Positions 1 to 14,475 of a stretch of 64,000 nt of DNA are shown here, one piece after another (positions within the stretch are counted from its first letter, which is position 1; each line of letters starts with the position of its first letter). The notes under the pieces are model-generated. The model was not told where the DNA came from and made no database searches. It was given only the letters and a program-made list of their open reading frames with translations. The position numbers were made by a program, and so were the translations under genes. Source of the stretch: Ailanthus altissimus (Eukaryota > Streptophyta > Magnoliopsida > Sapindales > Simaroubaceae). The stretch lies in NCBI GenBank assembly GCA_946807835.1, contig OX327690.1, positions 28,676,501-28,740,500 on the forward strand. Reading direction: 5' to 3'.

Positions 1-126
1 GCAAACATTACTTACTGACAACTACTCAACTCTATATCTGGTGGAGACGCAAATTTCGGTGGCGATCAAGCCTCCTTACACCTATCTAAACTCGCCACTT
101 TACAATCATCTGAGTTTGACCGGTCT

Positions 127-360
127 TTTTATGTTAGTATTTAAGTAGGGACTTGAATGGATGATACTAGAAACTATGAAATATGGATAAATTTTGTGGT
201 GATGTTTGTGTTGCCCCTCCTAAGGGTTATTTTTACCCTTTCTTAACCTGTCCTTTTATGTTAGTATTTAGTTAGGGACTTGAATGGGTAGCACTAAAAG
301 TTGTGAAATATGTATGAATTTTGTGATGGTGTTTGAATTGGGTTACTTTTACCCTTTGCG
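127..360. repeat. Two-copy tandem repeat, period about 127 bp
   Basis: Copies start at 127 and 254, each with TTTTATGTTAGTATTTA. Both continue through a shared TAGGGACTTGAATGG and a shared TTTTTACCCTTT. They differ by scattered substitutions, so this is an old local duplication. No coding role is visible. Confidence 0.75.
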
Positions 361-535
361 TCGTCTCTCTTATGTGAGAATAAAAATTTTAATCTTTAGA
401 AGACTGATATATCTTGGATAGAAGAAATTATTTAAATCCAAACATATATCCATAGATGATTTATCGTGTTGCCCCAATAATCTTCTTATTATATATTAAT
501 AGATCCTAAAATATAACGCCTTGATTTTAATCACT

Positions 536-536
536 A

Positions 537-574
<38 letters not shown>
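536..574. repeat. Compound (AT)n/(GT)n microsatellite
   Basis: An uninterrupted AT dinucleotide run passes directly into a GT run. It lies in non-coding DNA downstream of RPL18A. Confidence 0.9.
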
Positions 575-576
<2 letters not shown>

Positions 577-921
577 TTTAAAAGAAAAAAAAAAGTTGGT
601 GCTTAGTGATCAAACACGCATATGCTGCTTGCCATATCAGCCTCTGCATATGCTAAGCCGCCAGAGCAGCCTGTAAATTTTCATCACTCACACCAAATCA
701 ATGAGAATATATAACACATCAAACACCAGATTCCAGAGAATCTACTTAAAAACAAAGTAATTTATAATATCACCAGAACAACATTAAAATTTGAAGGTCA
801 GCAAAGCATGAATTTCTGAAATAACAGATAGGTCCCGTAACCTAATATAATATTCCCAAACAAAAATGGATATCTAATATCCAAAACAGCTTGCAGAATG
901 GCTCAACTATCGATGACAGAA

Positions 922-3000
<2,079 letters not shown>

Positions 3001-3098
3001 TTTCGGGCAAAGAGAAGACTTGAGGATCTGCGGCAGCGAACTCTCCCTCTCTCCCACTCTCTCGGCTGTAGAAGAGAATGACACAAGGGTTCCTTTTG

Positions 3099-3122
3099 CT
3101 TATATAGCGAGGAAAACCCTAA
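3099..3122 (-). promoter_or_regulatory. RPL18A core promoter: TATA box and telo-box
   Basis: Read on the minus strand, GCTATATAAG (3099-3108) is a TATA box about 100 bp upstream of the ATG at 3000. The telo-box AAACCCTAA (3114-3122, plus-strand orientation) lies immediately upstream of it. Telo-boxes are a known feature of plant ribosomal-protein promoters. The role here is inferred. Confidence 0.7.
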
Positions 3123-3495
3123 ATGAATAGCATCTTAAACCGACGTCGTAATGGACACTGACTAATAAAAACCGGTTAAATATTACACGGTGAGGGAAAA
3201 TAATTAAAAAAAAATAACTACGGATTGTATTTGTTTTGTTGAAATATGATACCTTTCTTCTAAATCATAAGTTTTTATATTTTAACTAAAAATGAAAATA
3301 TATTATTATTAATCTATTTCTCATATTCTATAATTTCCTGAAAATTAACTTTTTACATTTTTTTTAAGAAAATGATATATTTACATAAAATGTTCAACTA
3401 ATTGATCCTTTATTTTTTTTTCCCTCTTTTTTTATGTCTCATTTTTTCAAATTTTATTACTGTAAAAATATTTAAAAAAGGGTATCTTAATATAT

Positions 3496-4936
3496 AGGAA
3501 AAAGAACATTTTTGTCTACCTAATTTTATTTTTAAAATTTTAAATTATCTAATTTTGTCCCTCTTTATTAGTTAATAATAGTTAAATTTAATGAAAAAGT
3601 CTTTTTTTAACAATGACACTTTACTCGTGCTAAAATTTAAGTGTTAGTACTATTTTACGTGTAAAAAATGATTAGCTATTGATCAAAAAAGACACGTGAC
3701 ACATTCGAATAAGTTCAATTTTAATATTAATTTTTAAATTTTTAAAATTTATTTTAAAAATAAATTATTTTAAAAAACCCTCCACTGGCAAGTCACTGAA
3801 CTTCGATGATAAAAATTATTAAAATTTATATTATTGGACTCTATTTTTTATGATCTGTATAATAATAATACAATTTTTGACCAAAAAAAGACCACAAATG
3901 TGGCTAAATACGCAATTGAAGCCATGAAAGGTAACAGCCACAGGTAGTGCACGTTAAACGAAGCATGGTGACATGCACTGCCACCACCGTTGGATAAATT
4001 GGTGGTCAATCTGTCAAACGGAACAAGGGTGATGAATTTATCCAATGGTGGCAACGATGCACGTCATTGCTGCTTTTTTTAACATGTGCCGCGTGGTGCC
4101 CGTTGCCATCCACCACAAAATGACGGTGCACATTAAATGGGACGCCATTCCATTTAACGTGCATTACCCCCCTCCTAAAACAGCAGTAACATGCACTGTC
4201 TCCACCCCTTCACCATGAGGTAGTGGTGCACATCAATGTCGCCCTATTTAACGTGCACCGTGTGGTGCCTATTGCCCTCCACCATAGAACGACAGTGCAC
4301 GTTAAATGAGGTAGCAGTGACATGCACCGCCATTCCGTTTAACGTACATCGGCGATTGTCCGCCACCTTCCTCCACCACCAAACAGCAGTGACATGCACT
4401 GCTGCTACCATTGGATAAATCAGTCGTCACCCTTCACCACGAAACAGCGGTGCACGCACGTTAAATAGAGTGATCGTGCACATCATTGTCGCCCCCGTTT
4501 AACGTACACTGCCGATGGCCATCGCCTCCCATGGCTCCCATTACATATTTTACTACTTTTTAGTATTTTTTTGTCAAAAATAATTATACCATTGTGTTGA
4601 TCACAACAAATAAATTTCAATAATATAAATTTTGATCATATTTATTTTTAAAGTACAGTGGTCGGTGATAATGGGCCACTGTTGAATGTCTACTACCAAT
4701 GGTTGTGGCCCTCCCGCCAATAGAGTTTTATTTATTATTTATTTAATAATTCATAATTATTTACACACGCGTCAAAGTGTATGAATATTTTCCTACTTAG
4801 TTACAATTTTACTCTTTAATAATAAAATCTAACGATAACTAATCTATTAGAGAGGAACAAATTTAAATAATTTAAAATTTTAAATATAAAATTAGATATT
4901 AAGCCATATTTCAAATACAAAAATGTCATTTTTCCT
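3496..4936. mobile_element. Non-autonomous DNA transposon with long terminal inverted repeats
   Basis: The left end (from 3496, AGGAAAAA) and the right end (to 4936, TTTTTCCT) are inverted copies over at least 100 bp. The match includes the shared core TTTAAAATTTTAAATTAT (18 bases) and a TTTGTCCCTCT-like block. A second inverted match pairs about 3795-3890 with about 4565-4680. The interior (3930-4520) is GC-richer and made of degenerate short repeats around GTTAAACGTGCAC and GACATGCACTGC. No transposase is present. The structure suggests a foldback or Mutator-like non-autonomous element. No clean target-site duplication was found in the AT-rich flanks. Confidence 0.7.
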
Positions 4937-5669
4937 AATAAATAAATTGTGATGGTTTGAAGAATATAATTGATTATAAATAGTTGGAAAAAAATATAAA
5001 TTTAAAAACATTATTTTGAGAGAATCAAACAACTAGCAAATAAATTTCAAATCTTGTTTAAAAATAAATAAATAAAGACAAACAATTTTTGAAATGAATT
5101 CTTTTCAAAACTATAATTTAAAATAGATGAGAAAAATATTGGTTTTAAGGACAAAAATATGAAAATTGAAAAGTTGAAAACTAGAAAAAGATGGATCAGC
5201 GGCCGAAAGTCGAGGCGAAGAACCTCGAAACTTCCTAAAATGACTTTTATTATCTTGTTCTTGGGCCAATTGAGCCGAGTTGTAGGTGCCCACACGGGTC
5301 CCCAGTAATCCTTTTTACCGTCACAATCGACATGGAGAAAGCTAGCTCGAGGATTGGCAACTCCTATATCGCAGAACACATGCTATGCACATATCAGTTT
5401 TGATGCAAAACTGGAAGTGGATACGAATCAAATGTTACTTGAAAATGAAAATACATCCCTTATATTCCCTCATAAAATCTCCTTTGCTTAGTACAACTAC
5501 AAACGACTCTGGTTGCAGTCCGTAAGAACACCAAAGATACGCATCAATATGAACACCCAATAACTTCGTCCATAGACTTTACATGTTAATATATGATAAT
5601 TTCCAACTAAAGATACAATAACCAGGCATTGATATTTGGGATAATGTACAATCATTCTTGCAGCCTGTA
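4937..5669. other. Intergenic, no gene seen
   Basis: AT-rich to about 5190, then a mixed-composition stretch (5190-5390) with short open frames but no recognisable protein. From about 5400 it is probably the 3' UTR and flank of the minus-strand gene ending at 5670. Confidence 0.5.
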
Positions 5670-7714
5670 TTAATAAACCCAGGTATGAGCTCCATTTGCT
5701 ACACCAAGAGTTATAGCAATGATTGTGAGAATGGACTGCACAAAGTGGAAAAAATAATTAGAAATTAGAAAGGAAAGAAAAGGCTTCCTCAAGAACAAGC
5801 AGAGACAGAATTCTGTACTTCCCGGCAATGGTCGTATAATGTAATGTATACGTTGCCTCAAACAAATAAAACAGCTACACCAGCAATTAACTCCATTCAT
5901 CACTAGCATAATTTATATAAAATTGTATAAACTATGGACACCCTAAACCACACATGGTTGTAGAGAATGGTAATGCAATTACTAACACTCTATCTTAAGC
6001 CCCTCATAATTACAGAATAGTTAGGACCATGAAGTAACACAACCAAACATCTTTTGGCAAGCGAAAAGTGTAAAGAGAACTTACAGCAACTACACATGCA
6101 ATGTATCCAGGTTTTTCTTGGTAATCCACCTGTGCACAAAGTGCAACAAAAGCTCCAACATACCAGGGAATGCCACCAAGGAAGAACCCAGCTATAAACC
6201 TGGAATCCAAATTTATTATAATTATGCACGGCCAAGTCGGCAATACATAATTGGTTAACATCAACATTTTCATCTAACTGAGCCCATGAAATTGAGCTTA
6301 TATTTGATTAACACAAAGTTTATGCAGTCAAGTAAAGTTATTTGATCTGTCTCACTCAGTCAATAACTAAAATTCACCAAAACTAAAATCCACTCTTATA
6401 TACCTTAATTTTTAAAAAGAACCTCAAACTTCAAGATTTTCCCTTCTTTCTTCTCATCTAGAAGATGGGGAGGAAGATGGTATAGAGCAGTAAGAGAACC
6501 CAGAGAAGGAAAGGAGTCAAAAGCTTAAATGCACATACAAGTTCAGAAAATAAAGCAATGATAAATAGACAGCAAATACACAACAATCTACAGAATGACT
6601 TCTAGACCTTGTGTAACATCCATGCATCCATCACTTCAAATGGCAGTCATTCACTGATGTAACAAGGTCCTCCACTCAAATAAAACTAAATTCGGTGGCA
6701 GCAAGAAATGGCCACAATTATGCAGTAACAACGAGAACAATACACACATTTCCAGCCCTTGCTACAAAGCCAAATGATAGCTACAATGATGGCAAAATCA
6801 ACATTCCTATGGCATATTCCTATATCTTTCATCATCAAAAAGAAAGGCCAAGTTGAATTCATTACAGAACTTCTGCCTCCAGTCTGCCTAATCATCGCTG
6901 ATGATGCAGATAAACATGTATTATGGAACTAGATTTCTTGTATGACATGCCACAAGAGAATATGTTTATCAAGTTTCCTCTTACTATTTTTATCAAAGTA
7001 TGTGGATCTTAAACAGTGACCATCTTCGTATTCTAAATTCTTGTCAAAGAAAACTAACAAAAATAAATCAAAATGATAGCTTCCCCTGCAGAAATAACAA
7101 AACAAACTAATAATCAACTTGGAACTTACATGACCCAACCCATGCCAAGGCCACAACAAGGAAGCGGGGGATCCGTGAAAGGTCTTCCCTCGACAATAGC
7201 ATAACCTGAAAAACCCAAGAAAAAATATAGAATTAAATTCAAAAAAAAAATCATTAACATGTATTATACACCAATTTAACATGAAATTAACAAAAGCAAT
7301 CATTTTGAAACATAATTAAATGCCCTGCATCATATTACTCACTTTGTTAGTAATTACTTAAAAACAAATCAACATTGATGGAATAAATAATTGATATTCC
7401 AATTTAAAAAATAAAGTAATTTAACCAAAATCGTTATTTTATCAAATATTTTCAGCAGAAATGAACAAATGACTTATTTAGGTTTTCATGTACGAAATTA
7501 GATTAGAACCTGGGACGGTTTGGTAACCGTGGGCATATAACTGAGGAGGATTAACGGCGACAGGAGGAGGAATAGGCTGAGGCAAGCCGACGAACTGCTG
7601 AGGCGGTGCCTGAGGGAAAGGATGGTAGTAATTCGCGACGCCTTGAAACGTGCCGTAGTAATTTTGACTCCGTTCGTTGCCGGTGAAACCTCGGCTCTTC
7701 TCTTCCTCGTTCAT
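5670..7714 (-). CDS. Plant 'L18a-like' two-helix membrane protein (not a ribosomal protein)
   Basis: Four coding exons on the minus strand: 7714-7510, 7205-7130, 6199-6085 and 5735-5670, all GT-AG, giving 153 aa. The start is the ATG of MNEEEKSRGF; a longer reading frame upstream begins only at TTG. Residues 1-65 are Gln/Pro/Tyr-rich with QAPPQQFVGLPQPIPPP. Then come HGYQTVPGYAIVEGRP, a CCGLGMGWV motif and a hydrophobic segment (about 88-117, with FIAGFFLGGIPWYVGAF). A short QVDYQEKPGY loop and a second hydrophobic segment (about 127-145) follow. This matches the plant family named '60S ribosomal protein L18a-like', which has no resemblance to real L18a. The helices imply an integral membrane protein, and the biochemical function is unknown. 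It lies directly upstream of genuine RPL18A on the same strand, which may explain the name. Confidence 0.9.
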
Positions 7715-10700
7715 TTCACTTGGCTTATTGATATTTTCTGCTTCAATGGAAATCAAACGTGGTTAACGTTCCACGGTACAGCGAATTTATTTATTTATTT
7801 ATTTCAATCCTCCGTGCCGACGGAGGTAGGAGGCGGAGGGTTATTGATATTTTCTGTTGATTTAAAATAATAATAATAATAAATTGGAGGATGGATCAAG
7901 TTGGAGCTGGCAAATTTTGACCCAACCCAATACCCGACTCGAATTTTTAACTGGGCTAGGCTGGACTGGGCTGGTTTGGGCTATAGTTTAATCATTAATA
8001 CATTGTTTGCATGTTTCATTAGTTGGTATAATTATTCGGTTTTTAATTTAGTGTCTCCCTTTAATAGGTATTGAAAAAAAAAAAAAAGTTAATCTTTACG
8101 TGTCACTCTATCAAATAAGAACTCGAATTACTTGGTAGTTTGGGCTACTAGCTTTTCTTAGTTTTTTTTTTTTAAAGAGTTAGGGTAAAAAAAATGGAAT
8201 CGATTGAATTGAATTAATTGGTCAGTTTTTTATTAGTTTGATTCGGTTTTAATCTGAGAGTTGATTCTTAATTGATTATATTTATTTGAAATTGATTATT
8301 TCAATTCTAAATCAATTCAACTTAGTTCTAAATTAAAAATATATTAAAAATAAATTAAAATTTTAAAAAGAAAACATAAAAATTAAATTAGTTCAACTCA
8401 AATTCATTTATGATACTTAAACCGATTGGTTCTATTTTTATGGTACTGATGAGTTCAATTCACTCTATAACTTAAACGAAATTGATTTTTTTCACTCATC
8501 TTTCATAATTTTATAATTTTACCATGTTATTATTATTTATTTGTTTCATAATCCGATAGTTGTTCAAGGATGCTACTTATAATTCTCATATCTCGTGGTA
8601 TTTAATAGTTTAAAAACATTTTTTTTTACAATATATTACTTAATAGTAAAATACATTATTTGAATGTGTCGCTCTTTTTTTTTTTTGGGTTTTTCATTAA
8701 TCTTACACTATTTAATAATGTTATTTGCTTCTATCTTTTTGCACTACAAGCGTGTCTATTTAATTAGATTTTTATTTTTGTTTAAAAGGATTTTTTTTAA
8801 TGTCAAACACTCGTTTTTTTTAATGATATTTATTTGTAATTAGAAAAACAAACTCCTCTCATTATTAATGTCAACAAATCCTTTTAAATTTGTTTATGAT
8901 ACTTAATTGTAATTGGAAAAAAAAAATTCCCTCTATTTATAAATGTTTAAAATTAGAGGTTTTAGAAATATAATTTTTGGAGTTTTTTTTTAATATTTAT
9001 ATAATGTCACATATATTTTAATAATATTTTTTAATTTTATAGTGTACCCTTAATTTGAAAAATATATGCAATTAATGTGTATTTAACATTTTCTTTCTCT
9101 AGAAGATTCTATCAAAAATGTTTTGTCATTTATAAACACTATTTTATTTTTTAATACTAAACACAATAATTTATTTAATTCATTGATTGCTATATTTTAT
9201 TTTTACTTGAATTCTTCTATTTAGAAATTATATTTGAAAAAAATACATGCTAAATTTAAACTCACATTTTAATTTAACTAAAACTTAAATAAATAAATTT
9301 ATTTGATATTTATTAAGTGTTCTTTATGACAGTTTAATAATAGATACACACTTTTAATAGTATATAATTAAATGATCTAATACTTCAAATATAAATTATA
9401 AATAAAATAAACTATTTATAACTTAATAGTTAATCAAATCAGTATTACAAATAAAATATAATTAAATATTTACTATTATAAATAAAAAATATTTACTTAT
9501 TTAATAAAAAAGTTAAAATTAAATATTTAATTACCTTCTATTTGCATTGATGAGTAACAAATAATAATTAAATAAACATTTAAATAAAGAATTTTTGTAA
9601 TATTTTAATAATTTTTATAATAAAATTACATATAATGCAAACCATTCTTCTTTTTTATTTTTTGTCAACTAATCCAAACCAATCTTATAATACATAAAAC
9701 TCAGTATATTACTAAATATAATATAATTATAACAATTTCAATCCGAACCAATTCCATCTTATTTGACATATCAAACGGGTCTATGTGTTTCACTTTCTAC
9801 AAGTGATTCGCACTATTTAGTAGCGTTGGTGAATTATTTCAAATATCTTATATTATTAATAATTAAAGAAAACAATTATTTTGAGGCTGCACGATTTAAT
9901 AGTGGCTTCCAGTCTTCCACTTCGTAATACTAATAATTGTTCGGTAAATTATGAAATTAGCTCAACAGCCCACTCCGCTGCGTGAATGGCAGCAGATCAG
10001 AATAATAGAATTGAGCTTAAACAGTATTTTAAAACTCAAAATTGTATCGGATGGCTCGAAAAAATAACAGAAATTGGCTTCAAATTAAGGTATGATTTGA
10101 CCGTTTTATTAATATAATTTAAATACATGTAAAAAATAGGTTGACAACACGAAAATAATAAATTTTATTCAAATTATTATTTTATTTAAATTAATATTAT
10201 TATTCTGATCAAGAAGTCTTTGTATGAGAATAATTACATCTTACATTATGATTAATTAAGGCCGATTGAAACATGAATTAATCAGTATCATTCACATTTT
10301 GAATATAATTTAGACCACAATAAATTATAGTACTAAAAATAAACATGCTTAATGAGTCATTAATTCATTTAAGCATTAAGTATAGAGCATTAAAAGTGTT
10401 TAATTCGAGAATTATCACATTTTAAAAAGAGAAATACACAAAAAAATATAATTTTTTTATTTGAAATACTTTCATACACAACACTCATTTTTTAAGTAAA
10501 TATTAATTTGAATATCGATGTATTTTTTTTTATAAATGGATGGTGCTTTTTTAACAATTTGAGTGTACTTTGAGAATATTAATGTAATTTTTGTAATATT
10601 CCATGTTTGGAGTTTTCAATAATAATAATAATAATAAAGATTTGTCACTAATATTAGTATTGAATATTTACTGATTAATTTAAATTTTTGAATTAAATAA

Positions 10701-11189
10701 TGAACTAATATAATATTAAAATTAAAACTTTAAATTTAAATTAAAATTTTGTGTATGACTTTGTTTTTAATTATTATTTTTTTCAATCTCTGAAAGATCC
10801 ACTTTTATTTAATAAACTATTCTTCGTGCAACCAAGACGAGATAACTACAAAATCTGATATAAATGAACTTTTATTCTTAAAAAAGGCAAACTACATCGC
10901 AAAATAAACAAGACAAAATTAAAGAACAAAAAAAAAAAACCCCCCATTTTTCCTTCTAAGCAAAAAGGCCAAAAACAAGTAAACTTTTCAGGTCATTACA
11001 AGCCATGCAAAGCCATACACGCACTTGACAACTGCACAGAAGTAACAGCACACAATTTCAGAAGTAGAATAACAAGAAGAAGCACACAAACGTCTACTTA
11101 AAGAGGATACAATAATCGGTAATAATTGCTGGGATTTAGCGTTAAAGACATCCAAATTAATGAAGTTATGCTTATTAAACAAAGATCTA

Positions 11190-11264
11190 TCACATCACAT
11201 GCTTCCAGCGCATTCCAGCCAACCCCATTGCTGCAGCATCGGCAAAACCAAGGGATATTACCAC
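11190..11264 (-). pseudogene. Exon-like coding fragment, unidentified
   Basis: On the minus strand a short open stretch ends at TGA (11192-11190) and reads VVISLGFADAAAMGLAGMRW followed by KHVM. It looks like the last exon and 3' UTR of a small membrane protein gene: an AG precedes it, and T-rich, UTR-like DNA follows to about 10980. GC content is higher than in the surroundings. No upstream exons were recognised, so it is either a truncated copy or a gene whose other exons were missed. The family was not identified. Confidence 0.3.
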
Positions 11265-12005
11265 TATCATCTATTGAGATTGGCAAATATTATATTTTAA
11301 CAACAATTTATATTATTATTCTATTTATTTAATTAAAAAGACAAAATATTATAGTTTTTTAAATATGTTTTAATTATTTATGTAACAAAATTATAAGAAC
11401 AATTTTATCTTTTTTAATTAAATAAAAAATTGAAAATGTAATTAAAACTAAAATCGTTATTAAAATATAATTTATACTAATCTCATGTGCTGTGTGAATA
11501 TCTGTGAAATCAATCCCTCGAAAACAAATCAAGGAATCAAAATTAATATTGAATACATTATGTTGTCTAAGATTTTTTTTCTTTCTTTATAATTTATCTG
11601 TTTACTTTTGTCTTTGTTTATTATCATATTCACATTGTCCATTTTCGTGTAAAACAATTTTCCATCTTTGTATAGTTTGCCTTATTTTTTTAAAAATCAA
11701 AGGAAATGTTCACCGTCGTGTTGATGATACAATAGAAAAAGCTTACAGAGTTGATTTAAAAGACTTTTCTAGATATGATTCACACACAAGTTTCTTCTAA
11801 TAATAATTAAAAGATTGAAGTTTACAAATAAAACTGCAAACGATAATTTCTTTTTTTTTTAAAAATATTATTATGCAAAGCAGTCTATTCAAACAAATTT
11901 GATGTGCAGTTGATACAAAAGTATCCGCCAAGGCCTACTGCCTACTTAGATTGACTTGCGCCTGCCGGTTCAATCCAACTTTTATACAAAATTACGAATA
12001 TTTAG

Positions 12006-12163
12006 ATAATAATGTTATATATTTTAAATTAAATTTTAATTTATATTTTAAATAATAATATATTAAATAATTATTAAATAATAAAATAATATAAAATTAT
12101 TTATAATTTATATTTTATCACTTAATAATTATTTAATATAATTTAAAATGTATAATATTACTC
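12006..12163. mobile_element. AT-rich palindromic MITE (family B, copy 1)
   Basis: The left end ATAATGTTATATATTTTAAA and the right end TTTAAAATGTATAATATTA are near-complementary, and the whole 160 bp can fold on itself. Similar sequences occur at 37982-38099 and 52693-52840. It is non-coding. Confidence 0.55.
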
Positions 12164-14475
12164 ATATTTAAAAAATTCATATTATATATACAAATATTTT
12201 TTACATTTTGTAATAAAATAAAATTTATTTAGACATGACTATATATGAAAAAAAATTACTTTAATACATAAAATAATATCATTATTCAGTTATGCTTAAC
12301 TGTTATTTTGTCTGATAATTTTTAACGCAATTAAATGCATAAATTATATGATTATATTAAATTATTATGCAAGTACTGTGGCAACTTCAATGTACTAAAA
12401 TAACATTTCTTCTAATACGAATTATTCATCAGAGATTTGACTTGGAATTAAAAAGTTGAAAAGGAGGCAAAATCTGTGGGCGAATGACCATTTGAAATTG
12501 CAGCCAATTGGGGGTTGGTCCTAATTGACCGTATACATTCTTATTGGGAATGCAAGACTAGCTGCAAGCCAATATCTTTATAATTTTCGCTTTTGCAAGA
12601 CGAAAAGCCAACTAAAAAGTGAAGTCTAATTAGGTGAAGCTCCGGGCCAATTGAGTTGCATTATTTTGATAAAAGATCAAAAAGAGTAATGTGAAAACAC
12701 TGTGATTGCATTCTTTATTACCAAATCAATATTTCCCTTCTGCTGTATTTATTAATGTTTCCTTGTATTTCGGCCCCTTCTAACTTAGTTTGTAGTCAAT
12801 TCTCTCGTCTAACACTCTTCCAATATAAAATACATCCTTTGATTTAACTAATCATTCTAATGGTGTTCAAATAGTTTTAGAAAGACTTAATCACCAAAAA
12901 TTATAGGTTATATATATATTTTTATGAGAATAACTCCTGTCATTTTGATAAGTCTTATATAAATAAGAAAGATTTAATCATATTTAAATATAACCTAATA
13001 TTAAAATTAAAGAAATAAAAGTTTTAAGAACTTTAAACTTATATTTTAATGGCTTTTAGAACCTTCGGTAGAATTTTAGTTGATTATTTTTCAGCCATCA
13101 TTATTATCTTTTTCATCTCTTATTTCTTTTGTTTTTTTTTTATTATTATTAATTGAAGTATAATGTCTTTGTCAAAAAAATCTCTAGTGCAACCTCGTTT
13201 TCATTTTTGGTTATAGGATTCTCTCGAACCTAATATCTTTAAAACATATCAATCTATTTTAGATCTAAATCATTTCAAGACCTAATTGAATTTTTTAAAA
13301 AAAAAAATCATTGATTCGAAAATTAGTGAAATTTTCATGTCAACAATTAATAAGAATTATGCGTCACTCACGCCAACTTGTAGAGATTGATTAATGTGCA
13401 TGTTAATTAAAGATTTGAGATTGACAAACTTTAATTGTCACTAAATCAATTCTTGCCTTATAAAGGGGTTGTTTTGCTTGGAACTTGGATGTACAACAAA
13501 TTGTTATTCATTTTTCTACTATCTCTATAATATCAAGAATTTAAAACTTCAAAATAGCTTTCTCTTAAGGTACTATATAATTGTACTTGAGCACTTACTC
13601 AATAGTAAGATCATTCAACTAGTGCAACTCCGGGCGGGGATTCAGACGTCGACGACAAATGTTGAGCAATGTAATTATCCCCTTCATAAAAACATGTGGA
13701 GGATCAAATCACTAGGAATTTTTTTTTTTTTTTAACAAAGGCTTATGACGGAACAGTCGGATTTGACATCAAAATATTGCCCCGAGCTACATGAAAATTA
13801 AGGTTTATAGAAAAGATTATCAATATACCTTAAAACTAATATGCAGGATGTTTTAGACTTTGATAATTGGCTCTTTATAAATAAATTACTGTATTTTAAT
13901 ATGGTTTAATGGTGATATTACTGGTATTTATGCTTTAGCAATTAACGAAAAAGAAATCCCGTAATTAGTTTTTTTTTTTTTTGGGCAACTAATTATGCAA
14001 ATATGGGTTTTGACTTAATACGCACGTGCGATGATAGGAAGTACGTGACAAGGAATTAAAACATGTCAAACTTGTACAGCTCTAGACAATGAAACACTGA
14101 AACAGATACTACTGTACAGCGAAGATGAGGTGTAATAGCCGATTTTTTTTTTAAAATGAAGAAATAATTACGTGAGCAGTAGCAAGTTATATTTTGTTTA
14201 AACGTTTATTTATTGATTGCCACGCGGTCTCAATTCTCAATTATCCACCAACCATCAAAGTCTCCACAGAATGTTCTTTTTTTTCTTTCTTTCTAGTTCT
14301 TATTTCTATCCAAGCCGTTCATCAAGTCTACGCACACCAGTTCCAAAAACAATGTAAATAAATCAACAAAAGAAAACATTCTTTGACCAATCTGCCATTG
14401 ATAACCGCAACAAGAAAACAACGACAACAACTTACCGACCATTCCAACCAATGAGAAACTACAAGGGTATTTATG

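Larger units (their letters stand above)
1..921. other. Left-edge non-coding DNA and 3' flank of RPL18A
   Basis: No convincing coding region was seen. The stretch holds a two-copy tandem repeat (127-360), an AT/GT microsatellite (536-574) and, at 618-654, two copies of the octamer GCATATGC about 29 bases apart that could pair as a hairpin. The part next to 921 is the 3' UTR and downstream region of the minus-strand RPL18A gene. Confidence 0.6.
7715..14475. other. Long AT-rich intergenic region
   Basis: About 6.8 kb without a recognisable complete gene. Contents: an ATTT-type microsatellite near 7783-7805, an (AAT)n run near 10617-10640, and many A/T homopolymers. It also has an exon-like coding remnant (11190-11264), an AT-rich foldback stretch about 11283-11485 resembling the MITE family at 37330, and a palindromic MITE (12006-12163). 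A 298-base open frame at 11504-11800 is low-complexity and not credible. The last few hundred bases should contain the 3' UTR of the P450 gene. Confidence 0.6.

Noticed and set aside
5047..5379. A 110-residue minus-strand open frame
   Set aside because: Phe/Leu/Ile-rich tail from A/T-rich DNA and no family resemblance.
7715..7756. N-terminal extension of the L18a-like protein
   Set aside because: The extended frame begins with TTG, not ATG; the ATG at 7714 gives the family-typical start.
11504..11800. A 98-residue plus-strand open frame
   Set aside because: Phe/Leu/Cys-rich low-complexity translation of a T-rich stretch, with no splice or promoter context.
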